Source of the DNA: Planctomycetaceae bacterium
GTDB lineage: Bacteria; Planctomycetota; Planctomycetia; Pirellulales; Thermoguttaceae
Assembly (NCBI GenBank): GCA_031256755.1
Contig: JAIRPZ010000067.1
Span: 1-12,123 of the forward strand
Reading direction: 5' to 3'
DNA length: 12,123 bases
Shown: positions 6,193 through 12,123 of the stretch, piece after piece
How the letters are laid out: each line of letters starts with the position of its first letter
How positions within the stretch are numbered: position 1 is the stretch's first letter
Program-made: the position numbers and the translations under genes
Notes under the pieces: model-generated
What the model was told of the DNA's origin: nothing
The model's input: the letters and a program-made list of their open reading frames with translations, nothing else
The model's database searches: none

Positions 6193-6212
6193 TCAAATTT
6201 CATTTGTTCACA

Positions 6213-6683
6213 ATGTATTTTTCGCTGATTGACAAAATTACGTCCATTGAACCGGGCAAACGAATTACAGCGACCAAAGCCCTTTCGTTAGCAGAAGAGT
6301 ATTTGCAGGAACATTTTCCGAATTTCCCCGTTATGCCGGGCGTTTTAATGCTCGAAGCGTTGACCCAGACATCGGCTTGGCTCATCCGCGTCAGCGAGGA
6401 CTTTGCCCACAGTATTGTCGTTCTGAAAGAAGCAAAAAATGTCAAATATGCCCGTTTCGTACAGCCGGGACAAACGCTTGCCATTGAAGCCGAAATCCTA
6501 CAGGAGTCCGAAGGGCTGGTCACCTTAAAAGCCGAAGGAAACGTTGACGGACAGAATAATCTGAAAGCCAAATTGACACTCTGCCGCTGCAACCTTGCCG
6601 ATACCGATCCGTACCGGACGCAGACCGATCAAAAAATCATCGCCGATCTCCGCAGCCGGTTCAAAATTTTATACAACAAATAA
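6213..6683 (+). CDS. fabZ: 3-hydroxyacyl-ACP dehydratase (FabZ-like hotdog fold)
   Basis: A 156-residue hotdog-fold protein that should dehydrate 3-hydroxyacyl-ACP to trans-2-enoyl-ACP in the cytosolic type II fatty acid synthesis cycle. The active-site helix segment EHFPNFPVMPGVLMLEALTQ (33-52) contains the expected histidine H34 and glutamate E48, the latter in MLEALTQ. It is slightly longer than a typical FabZ because of a tail (about 125-156, CRCNLADTDPYR onward) that I recall from planctomycete members. Its N-terminus also lacks the short leader seen in the E. coli enzyme. The frame opens at TTG 6204, but ATG 6213 (MYFSLIDKI) matches the family start and is preferred. No Shine-Dalgarno precedes it. 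It stands alone, with a promoter and palindromes immediately upstream and a convergent gene downstream. A related hydroxymyristoyl-ACP or polyketide-type dehydratase cannot be excluded. Confidence 0.88.
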   Translation: MYFSLIDKITSIEPGKRITATKALSLAEEYLQEHFPNFPVMPGVLMLEALTQTSAWLIRVSEDFAHSIVVLKEAKNVKYARFVQPGQTLAIEAEILQESEGLVTLKAEGNVDGQNNLKAKLTLCRCNLADTDPYRTQTDQKIIADLRSRFKILYNK

Positions 6684-6797
6684 TCCGCAGATTATCCATA
6701 AGCACAGCCGGTCCGAAAACTTACACCAATTCGCTGACCGGACTAAAATTGACGAAGGGTCTCTTATTCTGCCGCCAATGTGACGGAATACCGTTGT
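6684..6797. other. convergent intergenic region between fabZ and fmt
   Basis: Both flanking genes end here. It contains alternative weak stems, CCGGTC (6708-6713) with GACCGG (6736-6741) and GTCCG (6711-6715) with CGGAC (6739-6743). A small hairpin ACGG-AATA-CCGT (6783-6794) lies 3 nt from the fmt stop. None has a convincing T-run, so any terminator function is tentative. No gene is seen. Confidence 0.3.
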
Positions 6798-7886
6798 TTA
6801 TCCGAGTTTATCTCCTTCTTTGAGAGGATAGCCGCGGAAAAAATCCTGAACCGGCATCATTTTTTTTCCTGCGGGCTGAATTTGCGTGATCCGTACAATG
6901 CCGTTCGCTGCGGCAACGAGCAATTCGTTGCCGCCTGCCCGGATCACCGTACCGGGCTTCCACCACGCCGGTCTGCGCGGAGACGGATTCGTATGCGGAT
7001 CAAACGGTCCCGCATGGATCGGCTCTTCTTTTAATTCCTCCAAGTTGTCTAACTTTGCATCGGTCAGTATCGGTGCCACGAAAATCGCCCGGTTGTAATC
7101 GTCTGCGATCAATTCCTTAAACGCATTGTCCAGCGGGTACATTTCGCCGAAAATCAGCCGAAGTGTTGAACCGTCTTCGCGGTGCCAATCGGTAAACGAT
7201 TTGGGCCACGGAAACATTGCCCGGAAATGATTGTAAATATCATGCGACGACCAGTCCCATGGCACAAGTCCGCTCTCTTTTTTCAGACGCGGTGCTTTGG
7301 AAACACGGTCGTGACGTTGTTCGATAATGCGGATCGTTTCGTTCCGCGACATTTTTGTAACAACATCAAGGACGAGTTCGGCACCGTATTCGGCGAGCCG
7401 TTCTTCGAGTTCCAAAACGGTTTCACGCGGCGAAATCGGAATCGGCGGGCTTTGGGCAATGACCGGTCCGGCATCAATCTGCGGAGTCATGTGAATGATG
7501 CTGACTCCCGTATAGGTTTCGCCGGTAAGAATAGCCCAGTGTACCGGTGCTGCCCCGCGGAATTTCGGCAAAAGCGACCCGTGAAGATTGATTCCGCCGA
7601 GCAGCGAGCCGGAAAGGGTGCGTTTGGAGAGAATCTGACCGAAATCGCAAACGAAAATTAAATCAGGACGGACAAGATAGAGAAAATTAAAAAACTCTTC
7701 GGAATGAACATCTTCTTTGTCGGAAATATTCAGTCCGAATTCGGCGGCAACTGTCCGGGCAGGCGTGATGATCGGTGTGCCGTTTTTGTCATAGCGCAGC
7801 GGATTTGTTACGAGACAGACAATATCAAACCGGTTTGCTTCGCATAAGGCACGGATAGACGGAACAGCAAAACTGCCGGTCGCCAT
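6798..7886 (-). CDS. fmt: methionyl-tRNA formyltransferase (true start probably upstream)
   Basis: This enzyme transfers a formyl group from 10-formyltetrahydrofolate to initiator methionyl-tRNA. Counting from ATG 7886, the catalytic triad is N100 and H102 in INLHGSLLPKFRGAAPVHWAI and D138 in IDAGPV. The C-terminal tRNA-binding domain ends AGKKMMPVQDFFRGY then KEGDKLG, as in the family. Length is 362 residues, longer than E. coli Fmt because of an insert near WHREDGSTLR-PSPRRPAWWKPG. ATG 7886 is the first standard start, but it yields MATGSFAVPS, which lacks the first beta strand of the Rossmann fold. The in-frame codons just before it encode LQIVI, exactly the missing strand. The frame is open back to a TAA at 7961-7959 that overlaps a strong AAGGAGG. 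The real start is therefore probably a non-standard codon (CTG 7901 or ATT 7934) or is hidden by a base error. No def gene is adjacent. Confidence 0.92.
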   Translation of the reverse strand: MATGSFAVPSIRALCEANRFDIVCLVTNPLRYDKNGTPIITPARTVAAEFGLNISDKEDVHSEEFFNFLYLVRPDLIFVCDFGQILSKRTLSGSLLGGINLHGSLLPKFRGAAPVHWAILTGETYTGVSIIHMTPQIDAGPVIAQSPPIPISPRETVLELEERLAEYGAELVLDVVTKMSRNETIRIIEQRHDRVSKAPRLKKESGLVPWDWSSHDIYNHFRAMFPWPKSFTDWHREDGSTLRLIFGEMYPLDNAFKELIADDYNRAIFVAPILTDAKLDNLEELKEEPIHAGPFDPHTNPSPRRPAWWKPGTVIRAGGNELLVAAANGIVRITQIQPAGKKMMPVQDFFRGYPLKEGDKLG

Positions 7887-7953
7887 GATGACGATTTGCA
7901 GCCGCTTTGCCGGAACGGACGGGTTGGCAGAAATATCGTTTGTGAATGGATTT

Positions 7954-7960
7954 CCTCCTT
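7954..7960 (-). promoter_or_regulatory. strong Shine-Dalgarno AAGGAGG upstream of fmt
   Basis: The minus strand reads AAGGAGG, the only full Shine-Dalgarno I see ahead of any gene in the window. No ATG, GTG or TTG lies in the fmt frame at a normal spacing after it. The in-frame codons there are CCA, TTC, ACA, AAC, GAT, ATT. It therefore supports an fmt start upstream of ATG 7886 without defining the codon. Confidence 0.6.
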
Positions 7961-7989
7961 AAAGCACGTGTCAGAAATGTCTGTCACAA

Positions 7990-8017
7990 ATTCTATCCGA
8001 AAAAACAGACAGGTCAA
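7990..8017 (-). promoter_or_regulatory. sigma-70 promoter of fmt
   Basis: On the minus strand TTGACC (8017-8012), 16 bases, TAGAAT (7995-7990), with five of six consensus matches in each hexamer. Transcription would start near 7983, about 23 nt before the AAGGAGG, which is a coherent promoter-to-ribosome-site arrangement. It lies in the divergent gap between fmt and the ResB-like gene. Confidence 0.6.
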
Positions 8018-8109
8018 CCCGTCACGCTTTGCCGGGCAGCCGTCTTGTTCCGAAGCGTTGCACAGCCGCCCGGCTAGTAATTTTTGCATTTTTTGTCAAA
8101 ATCTGCGGT

Positions 8110-10398
8110 ATGCGAAATTCTCGATTATTCCCGTTTCTTGCCGCCGCCATTCGGCAAACCGGTTCACTTTTCCTCGGCATCGTGCTGTTGATCATCATCC
8201 TCATCCTTCTTGCTTGGGGAACATTCATCGAATCCGAATACGGAGCGGCGGTCTCCCGATTCGTCCTCTACGGCAATCCCTGCTTTGCTTTCCTTCTTCT
8301 GCTGCTTGCCGTTAATATCCTCGCCCACATCGTCAGCCGCTTCCCTTGGGAAAAATCCGATCTTCCCTTTCTCACCGTCCACTGCGGAATCCTGATTCTG
8401 TTTTTCGGCTGTTTCCAAACATGGAACGGCGGCGAAGAAGCCCAAATCACTCTGCCGGAAGGAACGATAGGAAATACCGCCAGCCGACCGGAACAACAGC
8501 AAATCACTTTCGAACTCACCGATCATACTGCCGCTCAACCGTCCGCCGATACGCCGAAAATACAGCGAATTCCCTTTCGCCCGGGTCCGTTCAGTTGGGA
8601 TGACTACCAATACGATCACTGGATCAAAAACAGCAAGCCCTATCAAACAACATTATGGTACGCTATGCAGACAGCCCGGCGCGATCACGGGCAAATTCCA
8701 ACCGGCGATCCAAGTGTACAACTCGAAGTGCTGGATTATTATGCCGATTCCCTTCTCGAACCGGCACCGCCGCTCGAATTAAATATCCGCAGGAAAGGCA
8801 GCGGTTTCAGCGGGAAACAAACATCCGCCGGAGAATGGGAATCCGTCCGGCTTGAACAAAAACAGCCGGTACACGGATTCGATGTCCGCGGTGCTTCGGC
8901 GACGATGTCGCAAGGGGAGCGGGTGTCGTACAGCACCGCACTCTGTAAAGAAGAATTGATCGCTTTCCTGACCGCAGGGTCGCTGCACTACGGTGCCGGG
9001 CAGAGCGTCGGACATTCACATTCATCAACAATTCTCGGCTCCGGTGCGGAGATCACCACCGATCTGCCGGATCGCACTGCCGGTCCGTACGGCACTGTGA
9101 TTTTGCACCGCAACAACTTTCGGATGCCTATCGATGCCGGCACACTGATCGCCCTTGCTGCCGGGCAGCGTGTTCCGTTAAAAGAATTCGGCTTGGAAAT
9201 CGGCAATGTCCAATTCAAAGAGCGGGGACCGATACTCCATTTTACGCTTTATACAAAAGGAGGCGAACAGGAATCAATGACGCTTTTTCCCGACAATCCC
9301 GAAATGAATGTTCACGCGCGGCGGCTTGGGGTTTTCGGTTCGTATTGGATCAATCCGTATGAAATGATGAGTAAAAATGCGGCTCTTGCCGATCATCCGG
9401 TCTTGAAACGGGCAGCGTTGCCCCGGCTGGATTTTATGCAGGGTCCTGACTGCAAGTTGTATTACCGGCTTCGGGCAGGACAGAAAAGTGTCAGCGGCGA
9501 AGTATCGGAGAGAGGCAATACGGCGATCAAAGAGTTTCTGGGGGAGGGAACCGCCGGCGGAGAAATGCCGAATCAGAAAGGATCGGAAAAATTGATGTGT
9601 ACGATTGCCCAAGGAATGCCGTATGAAGTTGATGTTGCTGTTGAAAAATTCGTTCCGCACGATTGTCCCGGCAGCCGGATTGTTCCGAAAGCGGCTGAAC
9701 CGGGACAGCATAAAGAAACACGGATCAAATTGCGTGCCGTGTTTGACGGCAATGAAAGCACGTTTTGGCTGCGGGCGGTTTCGCCGACAGTGATTCCTCT
9801 GCCGCCGCAGCAGGATCAAATCCGGTATCTTTACGGGAAAAACCGGACACTCTGCGTGCAATTGGATTTTGAGAAAATTGATCTGGGCTTCGGTATTTTT
9901 CTGAAAAAATTTGAACAGCGGACAGAACCGGGAACCCGAATGCCGTCTCATTTTTCGAGTTTGGTTGATTATGTGCAGCCGGTTGATCCGGCAATGAAAG
10001 GGATCTTTTTTTCGCGGTCATCGGCGGATTTTTCGCCGCTGCCGGGCGGAGAAAACGTGCGGATTTCGATGAACCGTCCGGGTTATTGCCGCGGAACCGG
10101 CAAAGGATGGCGGATTTATCAATCGTCTTATTTGGGACCGTTTTACCCGGATCAGCCGCAGTTTCACGAACTTTATGACGGATCGGTTTTTCCTTGGGAA
10201 ACGAAACCGCGTGAGAGTATTGCGATGAGTACGTTATCTGTCAATGCCGATCCCGGACGCGGCTGGAAATACTTCGGATGTTTCCTGCTTGTGCTGGGAA
10301 CCGCCCTGTTTATGCGGAAAAATCCCGGACAAAACCGGCGTGAACCGGATGAAGTTGTTGCGAAACCGCCCGCCGCAGAAACGGAGCAGCCGGTTTGA
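8110..10398 (+). CDS. resB: ResB-like cytochrome c maturation protein
   Basis: A 762-residue membrane protein resembling ResB/Ccs1, which with CcsA/ResC forms the system II haem lyase that delivers haem to apocytochrome c outside the cytoplasmic membrane. The first 105 residues hold three membrane helices: about 17-39 (ending AWGTFIES, a ResB-like GT signature), 57-77 (FLLLLLAVNILAHIVSR) and 86-104 (TVHCGILILFFG, containing H91 in the conserved T-H-x-G context). A large extracytoplasmic domain of about 610 residues follows. It ends with the ResB-like GWRIYQSSYLGPF, a final helix (about 720-736, FGCFLLVLGTALFM) and a short charged tail. The frame is open from TTG 8029, but ATG 8110 puts the first helix near the N-terminus and is preferred. 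No Shine-Dalgarno or clear promoter is seen. No ccsA gene follows, which is unusual. The extracytoplasmic domain is much larger than in classical ResB. Confidence 0.82.
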   Translation: MRNSRLFPFLAAAIRQTGSLFLGIVLLIIILILLAWGTFIESEYGAAVSRFVLYGNPCFAFLLLLLAVNILAHIVSRFPWEKSDLPFLTVHCGILILFFGCFQTWNGGEEAQITLPEGTIGNTASRPEQQQITFELTDHTAAQPSADTPKIQRIPFRPGPFSWDDYQYDHWIKNSKPYQTTLWYAMQTARRDHGQIPTGDPSVQLEVLDYYADSLLEPAPPLELNIRRKGSGFSGKQTSAGEWESVRLEQKQPVHGFDVRGASATMSQGERVSYSTALCKEELIAFLTAGSLHYGAGQSVGHSHSSTILGSGAEITTDLPDRTAGPYGTVILHRNNFRMPIDAGTLIALAAGQRVPLKEFGLEIGNVQFKERGPILHFTLYTKGGEQESMTLFPDNPEMNVHARRLGVFGSYWINPYEMMSKNAALADHPVLKRAALPRLDFMQGPDCKLYYRLRAGQKSVSGEVSERGNTAIKEFLGEGTAGGEMPNQKGSEKLMCTIAQGMPYEVDVAVEKFVPHDCPGSRIVPKAAEPGQHKETRIKLRAVFDGNESTFWLRAVSPTVIPLPPQQDQIRYLYGKNRTLCVQLDFEKIDLGFGIFLKKFEQRTEPGTRMPSHFSSLVDYVQPVDPAMKGIFFSRSSADFSPLPGGENVRISMNRPGYCRGTGKGWRIYQSSYLGPFYPDQPQFHELYDGSVFPWETKPRESIAMSTLSVNADPGRGWKYFGCFLLVLGTALFMRKNPGQNRREPDEVVAKPPAAETEQPV

Positions 10399-10422
10399 TT
10401 GAAGTTTTGCCGCAGATATACA
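10395..10422 (+). promoter_or_regulatory. possible promoter of the P-loop gene
   Basis: TTGATT (10395-10400), 16 bases, TATACA (10417-10422), overlapping the stop codon of the ResB-like gene and giving a predicted leader of about 55 nt. Each hexamer matches the consensus at four of six positions. Co-transcription with resB is an equally reasonable alternative, because the gap is only 85 nt and contains no hairpin. Confidence 0.25.
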
Positions 10423-10469
10423 AAAACGAAAAAATCAGTACACTCTGTCAATCATCACCATTAGTGGTT

Positions 10470-10487
10470 ATGGAACAACTCCATTGA
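10470..10487 (+). other. five-codon mini-ORF overlapping the TTG start of the P-loop gene
   Basis: ATG GAA CAA CTC CAT TGA (MEQLH, stop) ends at a TGA whose first two bases are the last two bases of the TTG start at 10484. The TTGA overlap is the geometry used for translational coupling. No Shine-Dalgarno precedes the ATG, and a five-codon frame can arise by chance. Confidence 0.25.
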
Positions 10488-11065
10488 ACAATACAGCCGC
10501 TGCCGACACGAACCCGTTTTCGACTAAATTCTGGACTGCCGGTACGATTTCCTTTCGGTTTTCCGAACCGGGCGTTTCCGCAGATTCACTGCTGGCAAAA
10601 GCGGAAAAGTTTTCGGTTTGCCAAATTGCCGGTCCGCACGGTTCTGGGAAGTCCGCGCTTTTACTCTCCATGCTGAATCAGTACAAAGAGCGTGAAAATC
10701 CGGCAGAATATCAATATCTCTTGTTCAATGAACAAAACCGGAAACTGCCGGTCATCCAAAAAGAATGGCGGCAGAAAACGCTTTTTGTGGACGGCTTTGA
10801 ACAATTACCGCTGCATCACCGGTTGCGGCTGCGTTATTTTTCCAAGCGGATGATCCTGACAGTGCATAAACCGCTGCGGTTCATACCGGTTCTATACCGG
10901 ACAATTCCGCAGTTTTCGATTTTTGCGGAGATTGTCCGGCAAATTTCCCCCGTACCGCCGGCGGAAACAGTGCTGCGGGAGGTGTTTGAAAAAAGCGGCG
11001 GCAATTTCCGCAACGCTTTTTTTGATCTCTATGACCGGTGGGAAAACCTTCCGCTGCCGGAATAA
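10484..11065 (+). CDS. small P-loop ATPase-like protein of unknown function
   Basis: A 193-residue, probably cytosolic protein with no signal peptide or membrane helix. Walker A is GPHGSGKS (50-57) and a Walker B-like strand is TLFVDGFEQL (99-108, D103). RMILTVHKP (122-130) has the position and character of a sensor-1 strand, and SGGNFRNAFFDLYDRW (171-186) resembles the helix carrying sensor 2 in small AAA+/STAND-like ATPases. The N-terminal NPFSTKFWTAGTISF is reminiscent of an uncharacterised planctomycete family I recall, but that cannot be confirmed here. It is shorter than a complete AAA+ module. Start: TTG 10484 is the first standard start in the open frame; no in-frame ATG lies upstream or near it. 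It sits 85 nt after resB in the same direction and may be co-transcribed, though a link to cytochrome c maturation is only inference. A strong hairpin overlaps its stop codon. Confidence 0.75.
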   Translation: MNNTAAADTNPFSTKFWTAGTISFRFSEPGVSADSLLAKAEKFSVCQIAGPHGSGKSALLLSMLNQYKERENPAEYQYLLFNEQNRKLPVIQKEWRQKTLFVDGFEQLPLHHRLRLRYFSKRMILTVHKPLRFIPVLYRTIPQFSIFAEIVRQISPVPPAETVLREVFEKSGGNFRNAFFDLYDRWENLPLPE

Positions 11066-11080
11066 CATCCGGCAGAGCGG
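11051..11080. terminator. hairpin spanning the P-loop gene stop codon, possible two-way terminator
   Basis: CCGC plus TGCCGGA (11051-11061) pairs with TCCGGCA plus GCGG (11068-11074 and 11077-11080). This leaves a 6-nt loop ATAACA and a 2-nt bulge, 11 base pairs in all and mostly G-C. It lies between two convergent genes, so it could end transcription in both directions. There is no T-run on either side, so it is not a textbook Rho-independent terminator. Confidence 0.4.
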
Positions 11081-11095
11081 ACGGCGGCACACTCG

Positions 11096-12040
11096 TCAGA
11101 CCTTCAATTTTGCTACGTTAAGCGTATCCAGTTTGGTCGTACCAAGTCCCATCTTTTCGCCGATGGTGATATGCTCGACATCTTTAAGCGGCACTTTTGT
11201 AAACTGTTCCGCCAAAAGCGTTGCCGCTGTATCGACAGCGACGAAATCGGTCGAAGCAAAGAGTGCTTTAACGAGAACCGCATCGGCTTCGGATCGTCCG
11301 CGGGGACCGTTTGATTTCATAATCCGGTATGCGTCCACGACATTCAGCACCGGCTTTTTCTCCCATGTGCAAACGTCGGCGATGCATTGTGCCAAACCGT
11401 TGCCGTGAAAAAAACGCGGATCCCAAACGATTCCCATGTAGTTTTTCATGGCAATCGTTAATCTTGCACTGCTGTGAACTTTCAGGACCGGGACGTTAAT
11501 CCACGCATCGCATTCGAGCAATGCCTTGTGAATCAGCGTTTTTTTGAGAACCTCCGCTTTCGGAAGTTCGACTTCGGCGTAGTAACCTTTATCGGCGGCG
11601 GCTTTACCGGCGGGCAGCATTTTTCCGCCTGCCTCTTTGACGGCGGCTTCAATGCCGCTGTTTTCATAACACGATTTCATCGCATCGCAAGTCGTGTCGA
11701 AGACGCTGACTTCGGACGCACCGGCAGCATAACACTGCCTGACGATTTCCTTCATGAGGATCGGATTGGTATTCGCCCCGACTTTCGGCGGCTGATTCCA
11801 GCCGGCATTCGGTTTGACGACAATTTTTTGTCCTTTTTTGACAAAGCGTCCGATACCTCCCAGTTCGGCGACTGCTTTTTGGAACATCACATCCGGTTCG
11901 CCGCCCATCACGGCGACGAGGTCGGGTGTTTTTTTGGAATCGGCGGTCTGGGCAAAGACATCCAGACCGTCAACGGACGTTACGGCGGCAATTCCTGCCG
12001 TGCCGAGGGTTTGCAAAAATTCCTTACGGTTTAAGTTCAT
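11096..12040 (-). CDS. exported DUF362-family protein
   Basis: A 314-residue protein with a DUF362 domain over most of its length after residue 40. Typical segments are VVKPNAGWNQPP (74-85) with TNP, AAGASEVSVFD (105-115), CDAWINVPVLKVHSSARLT (177-195), MKNYMGIVWDPR (198-209), and VVDAYRIMKSNGPRGR (234-249). The molecular role of this domain is not established; some members carry ferredoxin domains, but none is present here. The N-terminus MNLNRKEFLQTLGTAGIAAVTS looks like a Tat signal in which the second arginine is lysine, with possible cleavage after VFA (about residue 30). The frame is open to GTG 12085 (with ATG 12073), but ATG 12040 starts directly at the signal motif. No Shine-Dalgarno is seen. 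The gene converges with the P-loop gene 30 nt away. Confidence 0.85.
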   Translation of the reverse strand: MNLNRKEFLQTLGTAGIAAVTSVDGLDVFAQTADSKKTPDLVAVMGGEPDVMFQKAVAELGGIGRFVKKGQKIVVKPNAGWNQPPKVGANTNPILMKEIVRQCYAAGASEVSVFDTTCDAMKSCYENSGIEAAVKEAGGKMLPAGKAAADKGYYAEVELPKAEVLKKTLIHKALLECDAWINVPVLKVHSSARLTIAMKNYMGIVWDPRFFHGNGLAQCIADVCTWEKKPVLNVVDAYRIMKSNGPRGRSEADAVLVKALFASTDFVAVDTAATLLAEQFTKVPLKDVEHITIGEKMGLGTTKLDTLNVAKLKV

Positions 12041-12055
12041 AACAGTGTCATTGTT

Positions 12056-12092
12056 TTGTAAAGGGCTTTTCATCTTGTAAAGCACCTTGTAA
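12056..12092 (-). repeat. three TTACAA motifs in the leader of the DUF362 gene
   Basis: On the minus strand TTACAA occurs at 12061-12056, 12080-12075 and 12092-12087; the first two are extended to CTTTACAA. They lie between the -10 candidate and the start codon, with unit starts 19 and 12 bases apart. They could be regulator half-sites, but six-base A/T-rich matches can arise by chance. Confidence 0.25.
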
Positions 12093-12103
12093 GAGACCGG
12101 CGT

Positions 12104-12109
12104 ATTATA
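12104..12109 (-). promoter_or_regulatory. -10 element for the DUF362 gene, -35 beyond the window
   Basis: The minus strand reads TATAAT at 12109-12104, predicting a start near 12097 and a leader of about 57 nt to ATG 12040. The matching -35 would fall just past the window edge, so the promoter cannot be judged fully. Confidence 0.4.
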
Positions 12110-12123
12110 AACTAAAATCCGTT

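Noticed and set aside
7182..7661. Plus-strand open frame of 159 codons opposite fmt
   Set aside because: It is a shadow of the fmt coding frame with no family resemblance.
7903..8035. 11-bp direct repeat CGCTTTGCCGG at 7903-7913 and 8025-8035
   Set aside because: It is a single short repeat pair rich in the genome's common CCGG words; one copy is within fmt coding sequence and no other element features accompany it.
9274..9951. Minus-strand open frame of 225 codons within the ResB-like gene
   Set aside because: It lies wholly antisense to a well-supported gene, has no recognisable domain and no ribosome site; long shadow frames are expected from this codon usage.
11474..12034. Plus-strand open frame of 186 codons opposite the DUF362 gene
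   Set aside because: It mirrors the coding frame of a clear DUF362 gene and shows no independent motif or start signal.
1..12123. Defence island, CRISPR array, toxin-antitoxin pair or mobile element
   Set aside because: No regularly spaced repeats, Cas, nuclease, transposase or integrase motifs were seen; the recognised genes are mainly housekeeping or metabolic.

Overview
The window looks like ordinary chromosomal DNA from a bacterium of the Planctomycetota (or a close PVC relative), of moderate GC content by eye. That placement is inference from memory of families, not a search. It rests on the long C-terminal tail and MYFSLIDKI-type N-terminus of the FabZ-like protein, a ResB-like protein with a very large extracytoplasmic domain, a small conserved-looking P-loop protein, and gene starts that almost all lack a Shine-Dalgarno sequence. 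No phage, insertion sequence, CRISPR array, tRNA or rRNA was seen.

Layout. Positions 1-110 hold the 3' end of an unidentified gene. A 285-nt gap with a 9-bp inverted repeat leads to a plus-strand run: an NtrC-type sigma-54 response regulator (396-1796), an A-type flavodiiron protein (1872-3080) and, 4 nt later, a BatD/DUF4381-like membrane protein (3085-4038). That run meets a minus-strand pair head-on, the two stop codons touching with no gap: a lone AmmeMemoRadiSam-type radical SAM enzyme (4039-5028) and, upstream of it, farnesyl diphosphate synthase (5047-5964).

The 248-nt gap at 5965-6212 is the densest regulatory region. It has back-to-back promoter-like sequences, a 20-bp imperfect inverted repeat enclosing 74 nt, and palindromes around a promoter for the FabZ-like dehydratase (6213-6683). 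Methionyl-tRNA formyltransferase follows on the minus strand (6798-7886 or longer). It has a good promoter and a strong AAGGAGG but no standard start codon at the right distance. Divergent from it is a ResB-like cytochrome c maturation protein (8110-10398), then a small P-loop protein starting at TTG (10484-11065). A hairpin over that gene's stop codon separates it from a convergent exported DUF362 protein (11096-12040).

Functionally this is a mix of housekeeping (isoprenoid precursor, fatty acid dehydration, initiator tRNA formylation), envelope or electron-transfer biogenesis (ResB) and redox or stress genes (flavodiiron protein beside a sigma-54 activator). I did not find a defence system or any complete multi-gene system that I would call new. 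The strongest leads are the structured 5965-6212 intergenic region, the anomalous start of fmt, the regulator/flavodiiron pairing, a tandem 7-bp repeat inside the regulator gene, and the uncharacterised P-loop protein.
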